The notes under the pieces: model-generated
Told to the model about the DNA's origin: nothing
The model's input: only the letters and a program-made list of their open reading frames with translations
Database searches by the model: none
NCBI GenBank assembly: GCA_963377175.1
Contig: CAUJNA010000191.1
Coordinates: forward strand, 774,539-838,538
DNA from: Effrenium voratum
Lineage: Eukaryota > Sar > Dinophyceae > Suessiales > Symbiodiniaceae
Direction: 5' to 3'
Length of the DNA: 64,000 bases
Position numbers and translations under genes: made by a program
Shown here: in pieces, positions 11,451-22,400 of the stretch
Layout of the letters: every line of letters begins with the position of its first letter
Position numbering within the stretch: the first letter of the stretch is position 1

Positions 11451-11584
11451 GACTTCGTTCCAGCCTTGTCCAAGATGCCTTTCATCTATGACATGTTTCT
11501 TCCAGTGGCATTCCAAGCCTGCTGCCCAAACCCGTATGGGCCCATTCCCGGTGTGCAGAAATGGCTCGCAGAAATCGTTCGCTT
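11451..11584 (+). CDS. exon, unknown protein, followed by in-frame TGA
   Basis: A strong acceptor (TGTGTCTCGCAG|GACTTC) opens a 44-codon frame reading DFVPALSKMPFIYDMFLPVA, then a segment with CCPNPYGPIPGVQKWLAEIV. A GT donor (CGCTT|GTGATG) is available at 11585. If not spliced there, the frame meets TGA at 11586-11588, continues open for 26 protein-like codons and ends in TAA at 11667. No family recognised. A 26-codon ATG frame upstream (11297-11377, DTWKFKLPPFAFGRTK) could belong to the same gene but was not joined. Confidence 0.45.
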
Positions 11585-11653
11585 GTGATGCATGGCTCAG
11601 AATGGCGCCGCAGCATTCGGAGCAATTAGAAAACTCCGTGAATTGGTGTCTTC

Positions 11654-11674
11654 GCTTAGTGCGAACTAAGCGCA
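11654..11674. other. perfect short hairpin over a stop codon
   Basis: CGCTTAGT-GCGA-ACTAAGCG forms an 8-base-pair stem with a 4-base loop. The TAA that ends the frame downstream of exon 11451-11584 lies in its right arm. Confidence 0.5.
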
Positions 11675-11752
11675 AACATCGCTTTGTTTGTGCGGCAAAG
11701 CTTGCAGCTTGCAGGCGCCCACAACCCGACCACCCCATCTCTCAAATGCCGC

Positions 11753-11843
11753 CTGCGATCATGCTGATGCGCGCGCCCTTTACCAAGGTACTGTCGCTGC
11801 TGTCGGCTGCCACCAGACGGGAGGTGGCCAGGATGCCAAAGAT
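11753..11843 (-). CDS. exon, unknown protein
   Basis: Minus-strand exon with a pyrimidine-rich acceptor (CCCTCCCTCCCAG|ATC) and a GC donor (ATCGCAG|GCGGCA). It encodes 30 codons plus one base: IFGILATSRLVAADSSDSTL then VKGARISMIA, with about 80% GC at third positions. No other exon of the gene was joined and the family is not recognised. The plus-strand exon at 11451-11584 lies only about 170 bases away on the other strand. Confidence 0.5.
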
Positions 11844-12013
11844 CTGGGAGGGAGGGGTGGCCTGGGCCCTTGTTAGAGGGCCTCCTGCACTGTGTAGGGT
11901 CACTTCTTGGACGAGCCAACTTGAAGAAACACAGGATGGGATGGCCAGCCAAAGTAGGGGGCAAGGGCTGGATATAACAAAAAATCGTAGCGGTCTTATT
12001 GAGTAAGGAGGTT

Positions 12014-12048
12014 GCGCTTGGCTCAGTTGGTGATGCGCTCAGTTTCCT
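12014..12048 (+). other. tRNA box-A-like sequence, no box B
   Basis: GCGCTTGGCTCAGTTGGTGA TGCGCTCAG resembles the acceptor/D-arm half of a tRNA; TGGCTCAGTTGG fits the A-box consensus. No GGTTCGANNCC B-box or T-arm follows within 80 bases and no CCA-stem complement was found, so this is at most a decayed tRNA or SINE head. Confidence 0.25.
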
Positions 12049-12289
12049 TCAGGTATCATAGCAGTTCTTGGTCATTTAGCACCCGCAAAACATGTGAGCC
12101 AATGTCGCAAGTTGTGTCCGCAAGCCTCACTTCCTCATTTGAGGAAACCCTGCCCCCATGTGAAAAATACCAGTAGGCTTGGGGCCTTTTTTGGAGGTGG
12201 GAGGAGCCGCGCTGGCAGCGGGCCATGACTCAACAAAAACGCAACTCCAATCCGGGGTCCACTCGTTGGGGCACGCCTTGCCTTGGTGC

Positions 12290-12408
12290 TTCACGGGGGA
12301 GAAGCGAAACAACATGAGACTAACCACCTTGAGGGCTCCAACTTTTTGGCCAGTTGGACTAACTAGTTTGAGGGGTTGTTTGGAGTTGTCAAAGGGGGAA
12401 GCCCACAT
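12290..12408 (-). CDS. possible exon, unknown protein
   Basis: Minus-strand frame with a pyrimidine-rich stretch ahead (TTTCGCTTCTCCCCCGTGAAG|CAC) reading HQGKACPNEWTPDWSCVFVE, then a Ser/Ala/Pro-rich tail. Third positions are about 70% GC. The plus strand is open as well. No family recognised and no donor fixed. Confidence 0.25.
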
Positions 12409-12906
12409 TTGTGGCGTCTCCTTTCGGACATAATTTGGCTCGGGGCCCAGCCTCCACCACGTACATCACAAGCATCGCTGCGATGGCTTTGGAAGTGGAG
12501 CCCACCCAAATCTCAGCTGACCCGAGTCCGAGTTGCAATCAGTGACCCTGGCACAGCGAACTCTTTCTTTCCGGGGTTCACCATGTTGTGCAAGGAACCG
12601 ACCAAACAAAAAGCAGCAACAATAACTTCGGGGTACCTGTCTGTTGACATTTGTTTTTGTAAATCAATGCACCTGGAAAACCAAGTTGCTGGAAAAAATG
12701 GGGCACCAACGAAAGTTGCGAAAACATACACAACTGTTGAAATAGTGGTGTGTTTTTAATTCTCCGACTGGGCTAAGGCAGCTAGTCTAATGGCAACGAC
12801 TCCTTTGTAGCAGTAACCAGAAAAATTGTCCTCATGTTGGACGATAGTTGCTTGCCCAGCAACTGTTCTGTTGTGTTTGCGAGCGCTGCAAATCTTGTTT
12901 TTTCAG

Positions 12907-13049
12907 CGATTTGATGGGCGGGTCACCGTCAGCGCCCGAAATTTCCGCTGCGTTGGCTGAAACGCTCGTGGGTGACAAGTGTGACGATGTTCGTACAACC
13001 ACGCTGGTTGGTGCAACTATCAGTCGCACAGTCAGACAGTGTCGACACT
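12907..13049 (+). CDS. exon, unknown protein
   Basis: A textbook acceptor (CTTGTTTTTTCAG|CGATTTG) opens a frame reading DLMGGSPSAPEISAALAETL then VGDKCDDVRTTTLVGATISR up to the CGACAC before a long pyrimidine tract. The 3' end is not fixed; a second acceptor-like tract (TTTTTCTTTTTTTTAG) follows at 13050-13067, implying a short intron or alternative acceptor. No family recognised. Confidence 0.4.
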
Positions 13050-13507
13050 CCTTTTTCTTTTTTTTAGCTAGCCGTGAACAACGCACACTTCCAGCTTTGA
13101 GCATGATGTCTCCTGTTAATCTCCGCTGCAAGGAAGCTTGCGATGGAAAGAGGAGGAATCATGAAAGTTGAGGCGGAGAGCCTTTGAATATTCTTTGCAT
13201 GAGCTTGAACAATATCTTTCAGATTCATCCAACGGATGATTTGCCGGTGTCTATCCACGCCAGCCACTTTTGTACTTTGCCATTTGCGAAGCGGCCTGGG
13301 AAGAGCTTTCAGCGTGACGCCCATTGTTGTTTGTCGCTGTGAGGCATAAAGCTGTCCACCTTGTGCGACCCGTGGCTTCTACCCCACTTTAAGCAAACTG
13401 CCCGACGCCACCATGAAAACACTTCAAGCAAGACTCTGGTATTGCAAAGTAACATCTTGTCGGTTTCCGAGGCCAAGGGGCGCAAGTGGATCTGAGAACT
13501 TGCGAAA

Positions 13508-13702
13508 ATGGCAATTGTTTGGCAAGCATGGCAAATTACTCCACTTTCACGCGAAAAACACACCACTTTACGCTTCGTTGTGCTTGCGAGCGGCGCAATT
13601 TCCCACGCAGTTGCCCCGCAATTACTCAAAAGGGATCGTCGGTGGGCACTCGGTGGCATCGACTTTTGCGCGACTGGCTTTAAAAGATGTGATAACACAC
13701 AG
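13508..13702 (+). CDS. possible exon, unknown protein
   Basis: Plus-strand frame of 65 codons containing TTLRFVVLASGAISHAVAPQ and ending at a good donor (ACACACAG|GTAAAC) in phase 0. The minus strand is also open across the same interval (161 codons, 13309-13794), so the strand is not certain. No family recognised. Confidence 0.3.
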
Positions 13703-13714
13703 GTAAACACATGA

Positions 13715-15189
13715 TTAGATGTTTTCTTCGCACCCGTTGCATTTGGATGAACACCGGCGATGCCCCCCGAAATTTGCCCAATCCTCAAACACAAAACAAT
13801 TCACAATCATGGCTGCCTCTTGGCAGCGTTGCCCGTATGTGAAGAAAATAGCTCCTACCATCAATTTCGATCTGAGATCACACGTCGTTTGCTGAGTGGA
13901 GACAAACAATTGCCGACTCTGTTCACCGCACCTCGGGTGTTCATGTTCAGCATTGCGATTGCTGAGTGCCATGGTCCCGAACATGTTGATGTTATATGTT
14001 GGCAAGTTGCATAGACTTAGAACAACCTCAGTTGAATTTGACATGCGCAGGCTGCATCGTAATTTTCGGGCAGGATCACCAAAACGATGTGGCCTTAAAT
14101 GTATAGATTTGTTTTTTTGCACGCAAACATAAGCTGTCAGTGCAACAGGCTTCATAAGAACTGAGCAATCGAGCAGCTTTCGCACGCAAAAACGATACAC
14201 AGAAACAAAACAAGAGCCCAAAATATAGGGGTGCGCTCAATACCATTCGTTAATACGCTCTCATTGCGCCCGCAATGCACGATTGTCCCCCTTTCAGCAC
14301 ACCCTTTCGCACAAAGTCGAAAGCTGTAGCTTTTCAGTGAAAGTTGTATGTTTTTAGGAAAGTTGTGATTTGTTGCACAACTTTTGGAAAAACGGGCAAA
14401 CTTTTAAAGTTGTACGAAAAAACCAGCAACTTTGGTCCTTCAGGCATGCTGATTCGAGTGTCGATATGTGACTTCATGGTTACTTCTCCTGCACCGCTAC
14501 GTCGGTATTCCACGTTTCACCTTTCACATCCAGGTCCCTCTGGGAGCTTTTTCAAACCGCGGAAGGCCAACGATCACAAGTCCAGAGTCAAGACCTGAAG
14601 GGCCTACACCGGGCTTCCGGAAATCGCGGTCTGGCTTTATACCCCTATCACCACCGTCCAAGAAACAATAACATCTTTCTACCCTCAAGTAGTGGCTGAG
14701 CGGTCATGTATGTCATATGTCGCACATTCTCTTGGGGCACCGGGGGGAAAGTAATGTGTGGGAAAGCAAAGGGGATGGCTGAAACAACAATTGAAAATTG
14801 TTGTAGTGGGGGGGAAGTAGGGGACACCATGTTGCTGTAACGAATTGCCAACGCTGGATGAACGAACCAGTATGCCACTGCTCTGGGGAATCTTTCAGCT
14901 GGATATTACTCACATGCCACAGCTAGAGTCGGATCGTTGTCAAAAAAGAGTTAGAATGACGTAAACATGTGGACATTAAGAAGTACCAAGGGCGATAAAG
15001 TCTGGTTGAAGGAGTTCAGGCCTCAAACGGATTTTCATGCCATATGCACGCAACGGGGAGTCCACATGATGCGAACATCGGATGGGGTTCTCACAAATAA
15101 ATGGGGGGGGGGGGGGGGCGGGGCTCTTGCTTCACAAAACCTAGCACGCAAATCTCAATTTAGTGGTTCGTTGATCCCTTGCTAAAAGC
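13715..15189. other. no supported gene; poly-G run
   Basis: A 168-codon minus-strand frame (13715-14221) and overlapping plus-strand frames are all open, with no domain and no splice support. A run of 16 G lies at 15103-15118. Confidence 0.3.
15103..15118. repeat. poly-G run of 16
   Basis: Sixteen consecutive G after ATAAAT; length is probably uncertain in any assembly. Confidence 0.9.
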
Positions 15190-15651
15190 TTGACTTTGAG
15201 CGGGATATGCCACGAATCCCTCTACATGCTCGAAGTCTACAAGTCAAAGGTTGTGGCTGGAAAGCGCCAAGTTAAGTTGGAAACTCCAAGCATTGGGCGG
15301 TTTCGCAAGGCTCTGGTAATGGCAAGCCCTGATCAGATCAACCCTGGCATGTGCTCTGAAATGGGAACGTCTCATATGGCAACAAGGTGGGGCTTCCAGA
15401 CTTGTAGATACAAGCTCAAGCCTTCGAGATCGCATCTTGGCCGCTTGGCCAGGTGGGGGCGAGTAGCCTTCAAATGCTCAGAACAACTGAACACTCGAAG
15501 TAGCGCTTGGCAAGCGGCCGGCAGCCAAATCTTCACCAGCATGGATGCCGCATGGCGGCACATAAAGGTGGCAGCCATCCTGGGAAAGGAGAACACGCGG
15601 CACACGGAGTCGGAGCGGCCCCATGGCTCCGAATCACCACAAGCAACGTAG
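15190..15651 (+). CDS. open frame of 153 codons, unknown
   Basis: One of the longer open frames. The last third (EQLNTRSSAWQAAGSQIFTS, then MDAAWRHIKVAAILGKENT) has about two-thirds GC at third positions and protein-like composition, and an AAG|GTGGCA donor lies inside it. The first two thirds show little bias. The real exon, if any, is probably only the 3' part. No family recognised; the minus strand is open too. Confidence 0.25.
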   Translation: MTLSGICHESLYMLEVYKSKVVAGKRQVKLETPSIGRFRKALVMASPDQINPGMCSEMGTSHMATRWGFQTCRYKLKPSRSHLGRLARWGRVAFKCSEQLNTRSSAWQAAGSQIFTSMDAAWRHIKVAAILGKENTRHTESERPHGSESPQAT

Positions 15652-17405
15652 GACATACACCGAGACTACACCTGAGGCCAAAGGTCTCGAAAGGACATCC
15701 CAAAAACTACCTGCCTTACACGAAAACTGATTGAAATTCGGTGGTAGTCGGGTGATTTTTCCACTGGTCCCAGTTGGTATCCTTTGAGGGGCACTGCCGA
15801 ATGAGCACTCAGCTCGTGGACTGCCCTGCAGGTCTCCCCGGCTTCTGGGCTGCAAATTAACGACCCAAAAGTGGGTGCCCAACTCCCACACGATTCCTCC
15901 AAAACCGGCCGAAGCCCAGGCCCCAACCCCAGGTCCCCCCCTATCCTGGGGAAGGACACTCGGCTCTCGGAGTTCGTGGTCTCCTTGGGCCCCTCCAAGG
16001 CCTAGCGGAAACCCCCCGCAAGCCGAAACAGGACTCCTCAAATACACCCAAGCCACCTCCTTTGAATTTGGCATCCTCACCGGCTACCCCCATCTGCTGA
16101 AGACTTTGGGATCCTCACCTACTGTGATTAATTGACTGAACCATGCATCCGCTAAGGGACTCGGTGCACGTCAGGGCGCCAATGCTCGTGGCATGCCTGA
16201 TAGGTTTACATGGACCGGCATTTGGCCTCAATTTCCCGTTAAGCCCAAGTAGCTAAGTAGCGTCCCTTACTTGAATGGCCATAGCCTCTTTCTCTATCTC
16301 TTTCTCTCTCTCTCTTTCTCTCCCTTCCTCCCAGCGTCTTTATCTCTCATGGTCTCTCGCTATCCCCCTCCCGCTGGCCCACGCACCCCACGCACCCCTG
16401 TGTTTGGCTCTTTACGTACCAGGTGTATGTGCGACCAAATGTGAGGTATTTAGACCTCATGTTGCTTGCATTGGTAGTCGTACCTAGCTGGAGTTCCGTA
16501 GATGAGGCCTTCTTTTCGCAGCCAGCATCAACGGACTCGCCTTGGAAGTGGGTGTGGACTTCCCAGCAGAGGCAATTTGCCCCAAAATGGAAGGCGGGAT
16601 CCGAAGCTTTGTCTTCCGAACTGCTGCTGCAAAGCCGTGGTTATTTCCCCGTTGAGCGTGTAGCATGACGCAACGCAGCAGGCTGCGACAATGCTTGACC
16701 TTCAAGCAATGAACGCAATCCACTGTGTTTGAGCGAACATCTCCATGTGCATCACCTTTGCAGGTAAGCAGCCACATGAGATGTATAATGATCAAGTGTC
16801 AAGTGGCATCTGCATCCTTGGTGCTACGTACGGCTTCTGGTAACTGCCAGTGTTGTGCCACCCACTCACCATAAGTATTGTCTTCACCCATAAGGTTTCA
16901 AGCCAGTTCGCAACGCTGCATCAATGCGTGTTCAACCTGGCTTCTCAAAGCGGAGACACCGCTATCTTGCTGGCTTGACCAGGGGTTTGGACCCGTCTTC
17001 TTTAAGCAACACTCTTAAAACACATGTATCTTATCTTGTGATTTGCAGCCAACAGTAAAACAGCATAGCCACCTCCCCTCCGACAAATCCGAAACCATTT
17101 AGCCGCGTTGACTTGACTCGCAATTGCTTGAGGTGCTATCGAACATGAAATGCTCACCCATCATCGCTGAATCCTTGCCATTCCCGTCAAACCAACTGGC
17201 GAAACCGAAGAACACCCCTAACGTACATCATATATACATGCGTGTGTTCAATAAACGTGGGAGGGGGGAATAACATGTTGAAACATCAGAGAACCCTCTT
17301 TGTGTCAACCACCTGTTTTCGTCCCATGTGCAAAGAAGTGCCCCCAACGACGTCCAGTTTTAAACGGAGGCTACAAAAAACAAGTTCGGAAGAGACCCCA
17401 GTCTA
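15652..17405. other. no supported gene; CT microsatellite
   Basis: Pyrimidine microsatellite at 16287-16324. Open frames on both strands at 16423-16668 and 15666-16135 show no domain and no matched splice sites. Confidence 0.3.
16287..16324. repeat. (CT)n microsatellite
   Basis: Imperfect CT run TCTTTCTCTATCTCTTTCTC continuing CTCTCTCTCTTTCTCTC. Confidence 0.85.
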
Positions 17406-17510
17406 GGTCCCCCAGTAGAGAGGTTAGAATAAGGGTACCCTTTTTCTGTTGTCTATTTTAGTAGGGGAACCCTGCCCCAAAAAAGGGTAAAAGAGCACTA
17501 CTGAGGGACC
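17406..17510. mobile_element. MITE-like element, family A, copy 1
   Basis: Ends are inverted repeats GGTCCCCCAGTAG and CTACTGAGGGACC. The interior carries GAGGTTAGAATAAGGGTACC and GTAGGGGAACCCTGCCCC. Copies lie at 27809-27900 and 50910-51005. All three are preceded by CTA, and copy 3 is followed by TA, so a TA target site is likely. No coding capacity. Confidence 0.75.
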
Positions 17511-17514
17511 TTGC

Positions 17515-17714
17515 AGTTGAAACAGCCACTCCGACGCCGAAGTTTCCCTCGAGCCGCCGACGGCCGGCGCCTTGTGCGTGCCCAGCTTCCGCAGCGACGC
17601 TGCGGCGGCAGCCTTCTGGCCCTTCCTCAGCGGGGGCGACTCGGACGGGGAGACTGGTGGCTCGCCTCCCCGCCGGAAAGGAAAAAAAGAAGCAGGCCAA
17701 GCAAACAGGGGTGC
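17515..17714. CDS. coding-like GC island, strand unresolved
   Basis: A 200-base island with more than 85% GC at third positions in two frames. The plus frame reads SDAAAAAFWPFLSGGDSDGE after a TTGCAG acceptor lying at the edge of the neighbouring MITE, with a CTAAG|GTTTTC donor. The minus frame reads PLRKGQKAAAASLRKLGTHK after a pyrimidine-rich acceptor (TTTCCTTTCCGGCGGGGAG) with donor TGCAAG|GTCCCT inside the MITE end. Both are plausible; neither matches a known family. Confidence 0.4.
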
Positions 17715-17979
17715 TGGTGCATCTAAGGTTTTCTTCGTGATAGAGTGATAGACGGAAAGCTACCCCGACAGTTACGGAAGAAGACAGGAGGATGCTTGGA
17801 AGACTACCATCCTCGGCAAAATGCGCCTTGTCCGCTTCCAGGGTTGTTGAGAGAAGGGATTGCCTGAAAAGCATTCATCATACAAAACAAAGGACAGGCA
17901 AAGTGTTTTGTTGACGCGTATGTGTTAAAAGTATGCTGTCCAGTCCACGCACAGGCCATCAATTCCATGTTTTGTGCTG

Positions 17980-18219
17980 CTACACGTCACCTTTGATTTC
18001 CAATTCAAAGTGAATGTCATATTGGTAAGGTTTCAATGCTAGTTTCAATGTCGGTAACAAAACAGCAAACACACAAACCAACAACCCGCAAACCACTGGC
18101 CCTAGCAGTGCGCATTCTTCGAAAGCAAGTGCATGTTGCATCTGATTGCGAAAACAACCCTCCCCAGGACTGACGAGTCTGAGATAGTCCGAGCCCCCCC
18201 CCCCCGTAAATAATGACAA
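17980..18219 (-). CDS. possible membrane-protein segment
   Basis: Minus-strand frame with a hydrophobic stretch long enough to span a membrane (CALLGPVVCGLLVCVFAVLL), then PTLKLALKPYQYDIHFELE. It lies downstream of the transporter on the same strand and could be a late exon of it, but third-position bias is absent and no splice pair was fixed. Could be chance. Confidence 0.2.
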   Translation of the reverse strand: MSLFTGGGGSDYLRLVSPGEGCFRNQMQHALAFEECALLGPVVCGLLVCVFAVLLPTLKLALKPYQYDIHFELEIKGDV

Positions 18220-19349
18220 ACTTCCGACTAATCATGACACTTTCCCACACTAAAGACAATTGCAGGCCTTTTGGTCGGAAGGGGACCGGAGAGTGCTAAT
18301 GAGATCCGGACAATCACGACAGCTCCCAGAGTCCCTCCAAAATCTCGCCGGTTGATGAACTGCTTATGTTATCACTTTGGCCTTCACATCATGCAGAGGT
18401 CACCAACCAACATCAATCCAGGCTGCTTCAGCATCGTTCAGCTTGTCAAATCTGGGCTGCACATCTATTCAAGAGAAGACAGAGACATTGACCCAAATCA
18501 TCGGCTTCCAGCCCACGAACCCTGCCGCCATGCCTCATATGCAAGTACCTGAGTCAGTGCCGACCGCTTGCCACTGTCAGCATGTTGAATAGGAATCGAT
18601 GGGTTGCCCTTACTGGCAGTACGCGACAAGTGAGTGTGTGTAGCATCTTAAAGACCACCGACTTACTCGGTTTATGCTGTGGCCATGCTCAAAGTCATCC
18701 CCAGCGGTACATGACTTACAAGGGGAGGGCGCATTGATCAACCATGCAAAGCTTCGATCCAGACTCTGATTGAACCTCTGCCGAAGCCCAGTTTCAAGAA
18801 GCGGGCACTTGCGAAACTAAACGGTTGAACATTGGCTCATTGCGGGACAAGACTATGAACGAAGAAGTCACTTGGCAAAAGGTTCGCTGGCCAACCAATA
18901 GCAGTGCGCACCTTGAGTTCGAAGATGTTGGACTCAAGCTCTCAGCGAAACATGTCTAGCAGTCAATGATACAAAACCGTCTTTCAGTGGGCACCTGACA
19001 GCTCAAACGAGTAAACTCCTTTCAGGCTGCCGCAAGAATCTAAGACATGGCAAGGACCTCCCACTTCAGCTGGTGTGTTTGTTAGATCCTTGAGAGGGCC
19101 ATAGTCCGAAAGGGTGGTTTTCGTTTTGCTCTGTCTCTTTCTGCTCCATGGGGATGTTCTTCCCCTTTGCCCACTCAGAGGTGGCCCTGAACCATGGGAA
19201 AGGGCGGAAAGCCTCACCCTTGCTTGAGGTGTTGGCCTCTTTCTGGGTCCGTTTTGGGTTTTGACCATCTTTGGGATTTAGAGGGTGCCAACCCGCCCAA
19301 ATTGGATCAGGCCGAGCAAGACAATGTCCGGGTTCCCCTCCCTCGAAAC
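18220..19349. other. no supported gene
   Basis: Expected to hold C-terminal transporter exons (TM7-12), but none was recognised. Confidence 0.3.
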
Positions 19350-19448
19350 CCGAGCTGCTGTGGGGACTCGGGCAGCCACAAGAGCAGCGGCAGCAGCGCT
19401 GCTGCCACCAGCAAAGGCCCAAGACCCAGCACAGACCGCCAGGGGCCG
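19350..19448 (-). CDS. MFS transporter exon (TM6, PESP motif)
   Basis: Acceptor CTCTTGGCCAG|C. GPWRSVLGLGPLLVAAALLP then LLLWLPESPQ: the TM6 helix followed by the PESP signature that ends the first half of sugar porters. The 3' end is approximate; no GT lies at the expected place, so a GC or GA donor is likely. Confidence 0.65.
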
Positions 19449-22400
19449 CTGGCCAAGAGGACTCCCACCTTACCAACATATGGATGTCAAATTAGCAACG
19501 CCCTCCCCCAAAGAACCAGAAAAGCCCCCCCCCCCAAAAAAAAAAAACTTGGAAAAAAAGAAATAGCTCGGATTCCCCTTCGGATTCCCGGTAAAAAGAA
19601 CAGCCGAAAGGGTAGCCTCAAAAAGAACACCCATATGTGCCGCGGTCAAACGATCGGAGGTTGATATTGATGGTCACCAATCCGCTAAGTTTTCAACAAC
19701 GACAAGGTTCGAGGGAACTCGAATGGCCCTTTGTTTGCACCATGGCACATTCTGTGGGTGGACAATATCCTGCGCCATTGAGAAGCTTTTGCCACAGGTT
19801 TCCACGCTGCGCAGGGTGTTCTTCCATCCCAATTGGGGCAGGACTTTTGTTGACGCCATCCATATCAACCCGAAACAAATTAACTTTTGGGTGTGGTTTA
19901 CAAGGAATGATGTTTCCATTTTTGGGACCCACACCCACCCAAACCCAAATGGATTGCCCTGTCCGTTTCACATAGATGGCGGCTCCTCTGAAGCGGAAGG
20001 TGGGCCACCCCAATGGAAACTCAAGGCCGCCCCTGGAAAGGTCCTTGAAACCTTCTTGGAAAGGTACTCAGAACCTTTCTGGTGGGCCTAAGTTTGCTCT
20101 GCATTTGCTCTTCGAGGGAATTCAATCATGGGTCATACAGGCAATGATTTGGCTGCAAAAAACACGTTTGCATTTATTGCCGAATGGAAGCACACAACAT
20201 TGCGCAAAACAGTGGTAAACTTTACAAAGCCAACGTGTTAAAACAACCAAGGTCGATGCATTCGGTATGTGTTTAACTTTCAATTTGAGAACCCGCGGTA
20301 GTCCAATAATTGTAATTGGAGTACCTCTCCTTTGTGTCTCTCTTGTTCAATTACGGTTGGACTTGTCAATCCATGACACATGACTCTTTCTCAGAGCCGC
20401 TCTGTGGCATTGAGCCATGCAGTACTTACACGCAAAGTGTTAAGCCATGACATCATGATTGTGGGCATAAGGTTGAGCAGGACCCAGAGAGAACCAGGAT
20501 CCGGGGATCCGGGGATCCCTCACTTTCGGGAACCTTGATGAAACTCCTGAAGGCTTGTTTATCCCACGACCATGCTTCCCCACTTGCCCAGTGGCTAGTG
20601 CGCCCAAGGGCCAGCCGCTTGGGTAACTCGAAAGGTAGGCCTGCGACGAAACGGGGCCAGGACGAATGGGCGGTTCCTACAACGGAAAATTTGAGGATGG
20701 TTGGCTCCAATCCCCTTGTGAGGTATCATGATTAAAGGGATGGATCAACAGCGGGGTCATCATGGGACATATTCAACTGAAATGTTCGCTCTTGCAATTG
20801 GGTTGTGGCTCCTTCGCGTGCTCCCGAAGTTAGCTGGAAGCCGGGGACTCATTCAAGGCTTCCGGGTCCAAGGAAAAATCACCTCTGCAAGGCGATCCGG
20901 AAATGGGGATGAGTTACAAAATATCATAGAAAACAGCTACAGGAAAATTTCTACAGGGCATTTGCCAAAGACCCATCAAACAGTCGACTTCCTGTTGAAT
21001 TACCTGCTGGTTTTTTAGAACATGGCGACTTTCCAGCCTCCACCTTGTCAGTGGGCAGCCCCTCTGCCATCATCGCTGGCACTGTCACGGAGAAAAGCCC
21101 AGTGGAGAGACCCAAAGAAGCGCGCGCCAGGAGCAGCATGTCGAACCTTCCGAAGGTTCCGCACGTTAGGCCCGATTTGGGGCTGCTTAAAGGGAACACC
21201 AAAAATAAGGCAAGCAGCTTTTAGTGTTTCTGGTGCATAAAATAGGATTGGTCCCAAAGTCAAGCAAATAAGACTGTAAATGCCCTTTTCATCTGGCCTT
21301 TAAGCAAGCCAAGACGAAATCAACACCATACTTATCAAAGTCGGCTACTTGCAAAGTGCCTCGCACCGACCAACATAGAACGCAATAGAATCATTAGAAG
21401 CCCCCCTTGAAAGGACAATGGACTAACATAGATAGAACGCAATAGAATCATTAGAAGCCCCCCTTGAAAGGAAAATGGACTAACATAGAACACATTAGAA
21501 TCATTAGAAGCCCCCCTTGAAAGGAACATGGACTTCCAAGTACCTCCACTCAGGGCAATTTTGCAACCAGGGGGAAGCCTGACCGCTCATGTTCAGCTGC
21601 ATTGTCCATTCCACGTAAATCCGCCGGCCTCACTTTCTGACTGGATAGGCCCGAAGGCTTGCCTTTGTCAACCAAGTGATCTTGACCAAAAGTATTGAGC
21701 CCAGGAACAGGGCGGGAGCACTACACAGCACCCAAACACAAACACAACTAATACAAACATAATGTACATATGCATGCTCAAGGGCCAAAGCAACCCACAT
21801 GCTTTGCATTGAGCACATCGTCAGCCCCCCAACCAGTTGCTACGGGAGTGCTTTGCAAGGGCTTTTTACTCTGGCCACATGCCCATGTTCAATGGTTTAC
21901 CTTCAGCAAAAGTATGAAGTCACCTTAAGCTCTTTGGTAAAGGACACTGGCAGGCTTCCTGGAAATACCCGGAAACAATCCGCAACTCTGGGCAAACAGG
22001 GTCTCTAACTCGAATACATTCGGTTCCTGTGGAGCACCCTAAGAGCCGCCTTTGAGCGCAGGTCGCACGAATTACTCACCTTCAACCTCCCCTCCGCAGT
22101 CCTATTTGAAACCTAGTGGGCGCCCTTCTTCAGGCCATTCCATTCGCGAAATCAGGACCTCCGAAGCCTCCGAAGCCTCCCCTGCCCGCCTGACGGCCGT
22201 AAGGATCATCCCAGCGGCGCAGACGGCGTTGACCAAACCGAGCCGGGCCAAAAAGCGGCGGCCCAGCTTGTCGCCCAGGCGGCTGCAAATGGCGAGGCCC
22301 AAAGCGTTGCCCAACGTAAAGCTGGTGACCACCTGAGAGCACCCAACGGCCCAAGGCCTTGCTGAATCTGCACATGGGGGGGGTCTAGTAGGCCTCACTT

